A program made the position numbers and the translations under genes. Shown in pieces: positions 1 to 7,387 of a stretch of DNA of 64,000 bases. Position 1 is the stretch's first letter; the number at the start of each line of letters is the position of its first letter. This DNA is from Streptomyces sp. SS1-1 (GTDB taxonomy: Bacteria; Actinomycetota; Actinomycetes; Streptomycetales; Streptomycetaceae), in the NCBI RefSeq assembly GCF_008973465.1, contig NZ_WBXN01000004.1, positions 3,636,501 to 3,700,500 of the forward strand. The letters run 5' to 3'. The notes under the pieces were generated by a model. It searched no databases. It saw only the letters and a program-made list of their open reading frames with translations, and had not been told where the DNA came from.

Positions 1-1357
1 ACGCGCCACCGAACTGGACGTGCTTGTCCTTCTCGCGCTTCTTGGGGTCGAGGAAGTCCTTCTCCGTCTTCTCGACGGCCGCCGCGAGCTCGTTGACCTT
101 GTCCTTGTCGAAGGTCGTGTAGATGCGGTAGCCGCCCTTCTCCAAGTCCTCGGGGGCCAGACCCGCCTTCTTCGCCACGTACTCCTTGGCGATGTCGATC
201 AGGTAACCCGTCTGGCCGGACAGGTTGGAGGTCTGCTTCTTCGGGGTAGGGAACTTACCGACCTTGGCCCGCTCCGCCTCGGTCATACGTCCCACCTCGA
301 CCATGCGGCCCTGGATCCACGACCAGCGATCCTTGACCCGCTTGGTGTTCAGCTTCGCCGTGGCATTGGCGCCCACACCCCCGTCGGGGTTGTAGAAGTT
401 CGGGCCCTTCAGGACCGAGGCGAGGAAGATGCACTGCGACGGCGTGAGCTTCCTGGCGTCCACCCCGAAGTACGCCTGGGCCGCCGCCTGGATGCCATAG
501 GCGTTTCGGCCGTAGTAGGCGGTGTTGAGGTAACCAGCGAGGATCGCGTCCTTCGACATCTTCTGGTTGACCTTGATGGAGATGAACAGCTCTTTGAACT
601 TCCGGGAGAGCGTCTGCTCCTGGCTGAGGTACGTGTTCTTCACGTACTGCTGGGTGATGGTCGAACCACCCTGCGTCTCGCCGCCCTTGGCCATGTTGAA
701 GAGCGCGCGGCCGATACCGGCCGGGTCGATGCCCTTGTCGTCGTAGAAGGACGCGTTCTCCGCGGAGACCACCGCGTCCTTGATCTGCGGTGGGATCTCC
801 GCGTCGCTCACCAACTGGCGGTTCGTCTGGCCACCGGTCGCGGCCATCTGCTTGCCGTTGGACCAGTAGAAGACGTTGTTCTGGGCCAGGGCCGTGTCCT
901 GGGCCTGCGGGATGCCCACCATGGCGTAACCGATGCCCGCGGCCGCGACCAGACCTCCCATGAAGGTGAGGAAGAGGCCCGTCACGAGCTTCCAGGACGG
1001 CATCCAGCGCGCGGCCCCGTACTTGCCGGCGCGCGGATAGTCGATGAACCGCTTCTCCGGCGGCGGTCCCGAACGTCCTCTCCCCGGAGCCGCGCGGCGG
1101 CCCCCCTTTGCCGGTTCGGCCGCCCTGCGGCGGCTTCCACTGCCTCTCTGGGCCGCGCGTCGCGCCTCGGCGCGGCCGCCGTACAGACGGTCCTCGCCTC
1201 CTGATCCGGTGGCACCCGACCCGTACGGGTCGGAAGGAGATCCGGTGGCGCCTCGCGGTGCCGCACGGCGGCCGGTGGACGAGCCGGACTGGCCGCGTCG
1301 GGCCGCGGCACGTCCGCCTCCCTGCGGCTGCGGCGGTTTGCGACGGTGCTCGCTCAT
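1..1357 (-). CDS. Class A penicillin-binding protein (glycosyltransferase part; 3' end outside window)
   Basis: Bifunctional peptidoglycan synthase of the membrane, polymerising lipid II and normally cross-linking it too. The 452 visible residues hold a basic, Gly/Arg/Pro-rich cytoplasmic tail (1-120), a membrane segment (about 125-148) and the GT51 domain. GT51 motifs are visible: ENASFYDDKG with the catalytic Glu near residue 202, GGSTITQQ, RKFKE, and KDAILAGYLN. The transpeptidase domain must lie left of base 1, so completeness cannot be judged. The ATG at 1357 is chosen because it opens the basic tail. It is divergent from the PadR gene, sharing the 352-bp region between them. Confidence 0.93.
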   Translation of the reverse strand, partial: MSEHRRKPPQPQGGGRAAARRGQSGSSTGRRAAPRGATGSPSDPYGSGATGSGGEDRLYGGRAEARRAAQRGSGSRRRAAEPAKGGRRAAPGRGRSGPPPEKRFIDYPRAGKYGAARWMPSWKLVTGLFLTFMGGLVAAAGIGYAMVGIPQAQDTALAQNNVFYWSNGKQMAATGGQTNRQLVSDAEIPPQIKDAVVSAENASFYDDKGIDPAGIGRALFNMAKGGETQGGSTITQQYVKNTYLSQEQTLSRKFKELFISIKVNQKMSKDAILAGYLNTAYYGRNAYGIQAAAQAYFGVDARKLTPSQCIFLASVLKGPNFYNPDGGVGANATAKLNTKRVKDRWSWIQGRMVEVGRMTEAERAKVGKFPTPKKQTSNLSGQTGYLIDIAKEYVAKKAGLAPEDLEKGGYRIYTTFDKDKVNELAAAVEKTEKDFLDPKKREKDKHVQFGGA

Positions 1358-1627
1358 CGAACGACTACTCCTCGGGCAGGCGCACCCCTGGGCGCCTGGC
1401 AACGGCGGCTGGTTTCCGGTCCCCCCGACATACGGATGTGAGCGGTTTCGCATTCACCCGTACTGCACCAAGGACGACGACGTCCTCTGGCGTCACTTGG
1501 TTCCCGGTGCTGTGCATGGCGCACAGACTACGCACCGTCAAAGTCCTCGCGAGCCCGAACTTCACCCCAAATCAGGCAAGTCGCTCGACACAAGACGGTG
1601 ATGTGATCCCGTTCACCATCTCTCCAC

Positions 1628-1656
1628 TTGTCGCTTCCGAGAGGCCGTTCTATCGT
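1628..1656 (+). promoter_or_regulatory. Candidate promoter of the padR-like gene
   Basis: TTGTCG (1628-1633) and TATCGT (1651-1656) are separated by 17 bp, a good vegetative-type promoter. The -10 box directly abuts the palindromic operator at 1657-1683, so the start site should lie inside the operator. The rest of the 1358-1709 gap shows no gene; it should also carry the promoter of the divergent PBP gene. Confidence 0.5.
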
Positions 1657-1683
1657 GCTGATGTATCGAGTCGATACATCAGC
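1657..1683. promoter_or_regulatory. Perfect 13-bp inverted repeat, candidate PadR operator
   Basis: The arms GCTGATGTATCGA and TCGATACATCAGC match perfectly around one central base at 1670. PadR-family dimers commonly bind such palindromes (the classic half is ATGT-ACAT, visible here) upstream of their own gene. Its place just downstream of a -10 box and 26 bp before the padR start suggests autorepression by blocking initiation. Confidence 0.65.
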
Positions 1684-1709
1684 GAGAGATAAGGCGAGGA
1701 GGCGAGCGG

Positions 1710-2393
1710 ATGAGCCGGCGTTCCGGGATCCTCGAGTTCGCCGTTCTCGGACTGCTCCGCGAGTCCCCCATGCACGGCTATGAGCTGCGCAAACGACTCA
1801 ATACGTCACTGGGTGTGTTCCGCGCCTTCAGTTACGGCACGCTCTATCCCTGCCTCAAGACGCTGGTCGCCAACGGCTGGTTGATCGAGGAGCCGGGGAG
1901 CACCACCGAGGACGCCCTCGCCGCACCACTCGCGGGGCGTCGCGCCAAAATCGTCTACCGGTTGACGGCAGAAGGTAAGGAGCACTTCGAGGAGCTGCTC
2001 TCGCAGACCGGCCCGGACGCGTACGAGGACGAGCATTTCGCTGCCCGATTCGCCTTCTTCGGACGCACCCCGCAGGACGTACGCATGCGCGTACTGGAGG
2101 GCCGCCGCAGCCGGCTGGAGGAGCGTCTCGAGAAGATGAGCGCCTCCTTGGCTCGCACCCGGGAGCGCCTCGACGACTACACGCTTGAGCTCCAGCGCCA
2201 CGGGATGGAGTCCGTGGAGCGCGAAGTGCGCTGGCTGAACGAGCTCATCGAGAGCGAGCGGGCCGGGCGGGACCTGAAGGGGTCCGCCTCCGGGGAGCCC
2301 GACTCGCCGGACACCACTCATGGAACGCCGGGCGGCCTGCCCCGGCCGGGAGAAACCTCCCGGCCGGATACGCCCGACGACACCGCCACGTGA
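1710..2393 (+). CDS. PadR-family transcriptional regulator
   Basis: A 227-residue regulator. Residues about 8-85 form the PadR winged helix (LEFAVLGLLRESPMHGYELRKRL, typical of the fold), ending in YRLTAEGKEHFEELL. The C-terminal half (about 110-190) is charged and probably coiled-coil, for dimerisation. The last 35 residues are Pro/Gly/Thr-rich. The ATG has a GAGG-rich ribosome site. It lies 43 bp upstream of inositol-phosphate synthase on the same strand, so it may be co-transcribed with it, but no target is proven. A perfect palindrome at its promoter suggests autoregulation. Confidence 0.9.
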   Translation: MSRRSGILEFAVLGLLRESPMHGYELRKRLNTSLGVFRAFSYGTLYPCLKTLVANGWLIEEPGSTTEDALAAPLAGRRAKIVYRLTAEGKEHFEELLSQTGPDAYEDEHFAARFAFFGRTPQDVRMRVLEGRRSRLEERLEKMSASLARTRERLDDYTLELQRHGMESVEREVRWLNELIESERAGRDLKGSASGEPDSPDTTHGTPGGLPRPGETSRPDTPDDTAT

Positions 2394-2436
2394 GATCCAC
2401 TCAGGACCTCACTCGTACACACAGGGAGCAACCGGA

Positions 2437-3519
2437 ATGGGTTCGGTTCGCGTAGCCGTCGTCGGCGTGGGCAACTGCGCCGCGTCGCTGGTTCAGGGAG
2501 TCGAGTACTACAAGGACGCCGACCCGGCGTCCAAGGTCCCCGGCCTCATGCACGTGCAGTTCGGCGACTACCACGTCAGCGACATCGAGTTCGTCGCCGC
2601 GTTCGACGTCGACGCGAAGAAGGTCGGCCTCGACCTCGCCGACGCCATCGGCGCCAGCGAGAACAACACGATCAAGATCTGCGACGTGCCGCGTTCCGGC
2701 GTGACCGTCCAGCGCGGCCACACCCTCGACGGTCTCGGCAAGTACTACCGCGAGACCATCGAGGAGTCCGCCGAGGCCCCGGTCGACATCGTCCAGGTCC
2801 TCAAGGACAAGCAGGTCGACGTCCTGGTCTGCTACCTGCCCGTGGGCTCCGAGGACGCGGCGAAGTTCTACGCCCAGTGCGCCATCGACGCCAAGGTCGC
2901 CTTCGTCAACGCCCTCCCGGTCTTCATCGCCGGCACCAAGGAGTGGGCGGACAAGTTCACCGAGGCGGGCGTCCCGATCGTCGGCGACGACATCAAGTCC
3001 CAGGTCGGCGCCACCATCACGCACCGCGTCATGGCGAAGCTGTTCGAGGACCGCGGTGTCATCCTGGACCGCACGATGCAGCTGAACGTCGGCGGCAACA
3101 TGGACTTCAAGAACATGCTCGAGCGCGACCGCCTCGAGTCGAAGAAGATCTCGAAGACCCAGGCCGTCACCTCGCAGATCCCCGACCGGGACCTCGGCGA
3201 GAAGAACGTCCACATCGGCCCGTCCGACTACGTGGCCTGGCTCGACGACCGCAAGTGGGCCTACGTCCGCCTCGAGGGCCGTGCCTTCGGTGACGTCCCG
3301 CTGAACCTGGAGTACAAGCTCGAGGTCTGGGACTCCCCGAACTCGGCCGGTGTCATCATCGACGCCCTGCGCGCCGCGAAGATCGCGAAGGACCGCGGTA
3401 TCGGCGGCCCGATCCTGTCGGCGTCGAGCTACTTCATGAAGTCCCCGCCGGTCCAGTACTTCGACGACCAGGCCCGGGAGAACGTCGAGAAGTTCATCAA
3501 GGGCGAGGTCGAGCGCTAA
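2437..3519 (+). CDS. ino1: Inositol-3-phosphate synthase (myo-inositol-1-phosphate synthase)
   Basis: Cytoplasmic NAD-dependent enzyme turning glucose 6-phosphate into myo-inositol phosphate, the precursor of phosphatidylinositol and mycothiol in actinomycetes. The 360 residues begin VRVAVVGVGNCAASLVQG, the Rossmann dinucleotide site, and contain the family segments QLNVGGNMDFKNM and SPNSAGVIIDALRAAKIA. Length matches the actinobacterial class. The ATG at 2437 is chosen over upstream in-frame codons because it starts at the Rossmann strand and follows a GGGAG site at 2423-2427. Confidence 0.96.
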   Translation: MGSVRVAVVGVGNCAASLVQGVEYYKDADPASKVPGLMHVQFGDYHVSDIEFVAAFDVDAKKVGLDLADAIGASENNTIKICDVPRSGVTVQRGHTLDGLGKYYRETIEESAEAPVDIVQVLKDKQVDVLVCYLPVGSEDAAKFYAQCAIDAKVAFVNALPVFIAGTKEWADKFTEAGVPIVGDDIKSQVGATITHRVMAKLFEDRGVILDRTMQLNVGGNMDFKNMLERDRLESKKISKTQAVTSQIPDRDLGEKNVHIGPSDYVAWLDDRKWAYVRLEGRAFGDVPLNLEYKLEVWDSPNSAGVIIDALRAAKIAKDRGIGGPILSASSYFMKSPPVQYFDDQARENVEKFIKGEVER

Positions 3520-3575
3520 GCACGACGGCACCCCGTCCACCGGTCCGGACCGCGGTCCGCGCCCCGGTCGGACAT

Positions 3576-3608
3576 CGCGGCACCGCGCCCCGAGCGCGCG
3601 GTGCCGCG
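3576..3608 (+). terminator. Hairpin after inositol-phosphate synthase
   Basis: Arms 3576-3588 and 3596-3608 form a perfect 13-bp GC-rich stem around a 7-nt loop, about 56 bp after the ino1 stop. There is no T-run, as is common for Streptomyces terminators. Confidence 0.5.
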
Positions 3609-3685
3609 CCAGAACGCTCCTGCCAGAGCTGCCGAGGGTCCCTGGGTCGTCCCGGGGGCCCTCGCCGTATGTGAGGCTGTGCCCC

Positions 3686-4963
3686 ATGTCCGTCGTACGT
3701 GACCTGCGGGTCCTCTGGCGTTTCCGGGACTTCCGGCGTCTGCTCGCCGTACGCCTGTTCTCGCAGGGCGCCGACGGCGTCTACCAGACCGCCCTCGCCA
3801 CGTACGTCGTCTTCTCCCCGGAGAAGCAGAGCTCCGCCGGCGCGATCGCCGCCGCGATGGCGGTGCTGCTGCTGCCGTACTCCCTCGTCGGCCCCTTCTC
3901 CGGTGTCCTGCTGGACCGTTGGCGCCGCCGCCAGGTGCTCCTGTACGGCAGCGTGCTGCGCACCGTGCTGGCGTCGGCCACGGCGGTGCTCATCGTCGCC
4001 GACGTGCCCGACTGGCTCTTCTATGTCTCCGCCCTGTGTGTCACCGCGGTCAACCGGTTCGTGCTGTCCGGGCTGTCCGCCGCGCTGCCCAGGGTGGTGG
4101 ACGGCGAGCGGCTCGTCGTCGCCAACTCCCTGTCCCCGACCGCCGGGACGCTCGCGGCGACCATGGGTGCCGGTCTCGCCTTCGTCGTCCGGCTCGTGGT
4201 GTGGGACTCGGACGCCGCCGTGGTGCTCTTCGGGGCCGCCCTGTATCTGTGCGCGGGTCTGGCCTCCCTGCGAATGGCGCCGCAACTGCTCGGACCCGAT
4301 CCCGAGTTGGTGCGGCCGCGCCTCGCGGCGGCCCTGTCCGGCACCGCTCGCGACCTGGGGGCGGCCGTACGCCATCTCGCCTCTCCACCGCGCCGGGAGG
4401 CCGCCTGGGCGCTGCTGGCGATGACCCTGATGCGCTTCTGCTACGGCGCCCTGCTGGTCATGCTGCTGATGCTCTGCCGGTACGCCTTCACCTCGGACAA
4501 GGAGGACGGACTCGCGCTGCTGGGCGTGGCGTTGGGCCTGTCCGGCGCCGGCTTCTTCACGGCGGCCGTGGTGACGCCGGCTGCGGCGGGACGGCTCGGA
4601 CCGGGGCGCTGGATCGCCGTGTGCGCGGCCGTCGCCGCGATCCTGGTGCCCGCCCTCGGGCTGCCCTTCGCCATGGTGCCCATGCTGGTGGCGGCCTTCG
4701 TGCTGGGCGTGACGACGCAGGGCGCGAAGATCTCCACCGACACCGTGGTGCAGTCCTCGGTCGACGACGGCTTCCGGGGCCGGACCTTCTCCGTCTACGA
4801 CGTCCTGTTCAACGTGGCGTTCGTCGGAGCCGCGGCCGTGGCGGCCCTGATCCTGCCTCCGGACGGCCGCTCGGCGCCGCTCATTGTCACGGTCGCCGTT
4901 ATCTACTCGGCGGTTGCGGTTGCTATGGCCCAGTTTGAGCGGCGGTCCGTGTCACGGCAATGA
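3686..4963 (+). CDS. MFS transporter
   Basis: A 425-residue integral membrane protein with about 12 hydrophobic segments and an MFS layout: N-terminal FRRLLAVRLFSQGADGVYQ, then the loop SGVLLDRWRRRQVLLYG between TM2 and TM3, which is the MFS signature. The substrate cannot be told from sequence; drug efflux is a guess only. The ATG at 3686 is preferred to the in-frame GTG at 3671 because GAGG near 3673 then serves as ribosome site. It is separated from ino1 by a hairpin, so probably transcribed alone. Confidence 0.85.
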   Translation: MSVVRDLRVLWRFRDFRRLLAVRLFSQGADGVYQTALATYVVFSPEKQSSAGAIAAAMAVLLLPYSLVGPFSGVLLDRWRRRQVLLYGSVLRTVLASATAVLIVADVPDWLFYVSALCVTAVNRFVLSGLSAALPRVVDGERLVVANSLSPTAGTLAATMGAGLAFVVRLVVWDSDAAVVLFGAALYLCAGLASLRMAPQLLGPDPELVRPRLAAALSGTARDLGAAVRHLASPPRREAAWALLAMTLMRFCYGALLVMLLMLCRYAFTSDKEDGLALLGVALGLSGAGFFTAAVVTPAAAGRLGPGRWIAVCAAVAAILVPALGLPFAMVPMLVAAFVLGVTTQGAKISTDTVVQSSVDDGFRGRTFSVYDVLFNVAFVGAAAVAALILPPDGRSAPLIVTVAVIYSAVAVAMAQFERRSVSRQ

Positions 4964-5072
4964 CACAGAGCCACTCCCGGGTGGGGAATTGTCAGAGGGG
5001 ACCGGTAGCTTACGTGCGTCTTACATCGCGCATTGCTCGCGATCAGCACCCATGTTCTAGGGGGACCCCCAA

Positions 5073-5561
5073 GTGTCGACTCCGCCGCCCCAGGGCAATC
5101 CATTCGCCCAGGGCCAGAACCCGTACGCCCAGGCTCCGCAGGGCCAGGCTCCCTACCCTCAGCAGCCGGGCGCGCCGGGTGTCCCCCCGCAGGGCGCCGC
5201 TCCTTACGCTCCCATGCCGCCCGAGCCGCCCCGTCGCAAGATCAGCTTCAAGACGGTCAAGAACATCCTGGTGGTCGTCGGCGTCCTCACGGCCATCGTC
5301 GTCGGCTACATAACGAGCCTGGACGACGCGGACAAGGCTGCGGTGGGCGACTGCTTGAAGTCCGCCTCCTCCTCCAGTGACGAGATGGAGGTCGTCGACT
5401 GCACGTCCTCGGAGGCCGAGGCCAAGGTCCTGAAGAAGATCGACGGCACCTACACCTCGTTCACCGCCGAGTCGGAGTGCCGCAAGGTCGACGGAGCGAC
5501 GGGTTACTACGTGCAGACCGGTGACGGCGACAACTTCCTGCTGTGCCTGAAGGACGCCTGA
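5073..5561 (+). CDS. LppU/SCO3897-family membrane protein
   Basis: A 162-residue protein of unknown function. Residues 1-53 are Pro/Gln/Ala-rich and cytoplasmic. Residues about 62-83 form one membrane segment (TVKNILVVVGVLTAIVVGYI). The extracytoplasmic part (84-162) has four cysteines (DCL, DCT, ECR, LCL), which may make two disulfides. The start is GTG after AGGGGGA at 5058-5064. It is convergent with cca, and the 115-bp gap between them holds two parS palindromes. Confidence 0.8.
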   Translation: MSTPPPQGNPFAQGQNPYAQAPQGQAPYPQQPGAPGVPPQGAAPYAPMPPEPPRRKISFKTVKNILVVVGVLTAIVVGYITSLDDADKAAVGDCLKSASSSSDEMEVVDCTSSEAEAKVLKKIDGTYTSFTAESECRKVDGATGYYVQTGDGDNFLLCLKDA

Positions 5562-5571
5562 TCTGAGCTTC

Positions 5572-5617
5572 CACACCGAGGGGCGATGTTTCACGTGAAA
5601 CATCGCCCCTCGGTGTG
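5572..5617. terminator. 46-bp perfect palindrome centred on parS
   Basis: Bases 5572-5594 are the exact reverse complement of 5595-5617, with no loop. The centre is the parS 16-mer. As RNA it would form a long hairpin right after the LppU-like gene, so it could act as terminator and ParB site at once. No T-run follows on the plus strand. Confidence 0.7.
5587..5602. other. parS: parS site (perfect)
   Basis: Exact match to TGTTTCACGTGAAACA, the ParB nucleation site. Intergenic, at the centre of the 46-bp palindrome 5572-5617. Confidence 0.95.
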
Positions 5618-5636
5618 TTCGCGGCTCTGTGTGTCC

Positions 5637-5666
5637 GAGGCTGTGTTTCACGTGAAACACAGCCTC
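5637..5666. terminator. 30-bp perfect palindrome centred on a second parS
   Basis: Bases 5637-5651 are the exact reverse complement of 5652-5666. It lies 11 bp beyond the cca stop codon on the transcribed side, where a terminator for cca is expected. Confidence 0.65.
5644..5659. other. parS: parS site (perfect)
   Basis: Exact TGTTTCACGTGAAACA, 57 bp from the previous site, between the convergent LppU-like and cca genes. Confidence 0.95.
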
Positions 5667-5676
5667 TCCTCAGACC

Positions 5677-7119
5677 TCAGTCCTGCGCGGCCCACCACTC
5701 CTTGAGTGCCGCCACCGCCGCGTCATGCTCCATCGGCCCGTTCTCCAGTCGGAGCTCCAGCAGGTGCTGGTACGCCTTGCCGATGACGGGGCCCGGTCCG
5801 ACGCCCAGGATCTCCATGATCTGGTTGCCGTCGAGGTCCGGGCGGATGGCGTCGAGCTCCTCCTGCTCCTGGAGCTGGGCGATGCGCTCCTCCAGGCCGT
5901 CGTAGGCGCGGGAGAGCGCGGCCGCCTTGCGCTTGTTCCGCGTCGTGCAGTCCGAGCGGGTCAGCTTGTGCAGGCGATCGAGGAGCGGGCCGGCGTCCCG
6001 GACGTAGCGGCGCACCGCCGAGTCCGTCCACTCGCCGGTGCCGTAGCCGTGAAAGCGCAGGTGCAGCTCGACGAGGCGCGAGACGTCCTTCACGAGCTCG
6101 TTGGAGTACTTCAGCGCCGTCATGCGCTTCTTCGTCATCTTCGCGCCGACCACCTCGTGGTGGTGGAACGAGACACGGCCGTCCTTCTCGAAGCGGCGCG
6201 TCCGCGGCTTGCCGATGTCGTGCAGCAGGGCCGCCAGCCGCAGGGTCAGGTCGGGGCCGTCCTCCTCGAGGTCCATCGCCTGCTCCAGCACGATCAGCGT
6301 GTGCTCGTAGACGTCCTTGTGCCGGTGGTGCTCGTCGCTCTCCAGCCGCAGGGCGGGGAGCTCGGGCAGGACGTGGGCGGCGAGCCCGGTGTCGACCAGC
6401 AGTGTCAGGCCCTTGCGGGGGTGGTCGGAGAGGATCAGCTTGTTCAGTTCGTCCCGTACCCGCTCCGCGGAGACGATCTCGATGCGCCCGGCCATGTCCG
6501 TCATGGCGGTCACGACCTCGGGCGCCACCTCGAAGTCCAGCTGGGCCGCGAAGCGCGCCGCGCGCATCATGCGCAGCGGATCGTCCGAGAACGACTCCTC
6601 AGGCGTACCGGGCGTCCGCAGCACCCGCTCGGCGAGGTCCTCGAGCCCCCCGTGCGGGTCGATGAACTCCTTCTCGGGGAGAGCGACGGCCATCGCGTTC
6701 ACGGTGAAGTCGCGGCGGACCAGATCCTGCTCGATGGAGTCCCCGTACGACACCTCGGGCTTGCGCGAGGTCCGGTCGTACGCCTCCGAGCGGTATGTCG
6801 TCACCTCGATCTGGTAGCCGTCCTTCTGCGCCCCGACCGTGCCGAACGCGATCCCGACCTCCCACACCGCGTCCGCCCACGGGCGCACGATCTTCAGCAC
6901 GTCCTCGGGGCGGGCGTCGGTCGTGAAGTCGAGGTCATTGCCGAGCCGGCCGAGCAGCGCGTCCCGTACCGATCCACCGACCAGGGCGAGGGAGAACCCG
7001 GCCTCCTGGAATCGGCGGGCGAGATCATCGGCGACGGGCGCGACCCGCAGCAGTTCACTGACCGCGCGGTGCTGCGCCTCGCTCAGGGCGCTGGGCTTGT
7101 CTTCGTTGGCGTTCGGCAC
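5677..7119 (-). CDS. cca: CCA tRNA nucleotidyltransferase
   Basis: Adds or repairs the 3' CCA of tRNAs; needed here because the Ala and Leu tRNA genes in this window do not encode CCA. The 480 residues have the class II polymerase core: LVGGSVRDALLGRLGNDLDFTTDARPE with the DLD metal-binding pair, then the RRDFTVNAMA motif, then an HD-type region (LAALLHDIGKPRTR, VVGAKMTKKRM). GTG at 7119 (VPNANEDKP) is chosen from the conserved N-terminus I recall for homologues. The ribosome site there is weak and the frame stays open to 7308, so the start is uncertain. Confidence 0.92.
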   Translation of the reverse strand: MPNANEDKPSALSEAQHRAVSELLRVAPVADDLARRFQEAGFSLALVGGSVRDALLGRLGNDLDFTTDARPEDVLKIVRPWADAVWEVGIAFGTVGAQKDGYQIEVTTYRSEAYDRTSRKPEVSYGDSIEQDLVRRDFTVNAMAVALPEKEFIDPHGGLEDLAERVLRTPGTPEESFSDDPLRMMRAARFAAQLDFEVAPEVVTAMTDMAGRIEIVSAERVRDELNKLILSDHPRKGLTLLVDTGLAAHVLPELPALRLESDEHHRHKDVYEHTLIVLEQAMDLEEDGPDLTLRLAALLHDIGKPRTRRFEKDGRVSFHHHEVVGAKMTKKRMTALKYSNELVKDVSRLVELHLRFHGYGTGEWTDSAVRRYVRDAGPLLDRLHKLTRSDCTTRNKRKAAALSRAYDGLEERIAQLQEQEELDAIRPDLDGNQIMEILGVGPGPVIGKAYQHLLELRLENGPMEHDAAVAALKEWWAAQD

Positions 7120-7387
7120 AACAGAAGAGGGTACGTGGCCGGGGCGACCGCCCGCTCCCTGCGGGGCGCGCCCCCCGCGAGCGCGGACACCCCCACGGAT
7201 ACGGGCGGACGATCTGTTCTCGCCTCGTACGGAAGCCCTCCCCTTTATAAGGGAACATAAAGGGCAGGACGGTCGCCTGAAGCGATCTTGCTGGGGAGAC
7301 CGTGGCACTTCCCCTCAGCGCGCATCGTTACCATGCCTGGACGCACATTCCGACGACCACTGACGACGACTAGGGACGGACGAGCGC

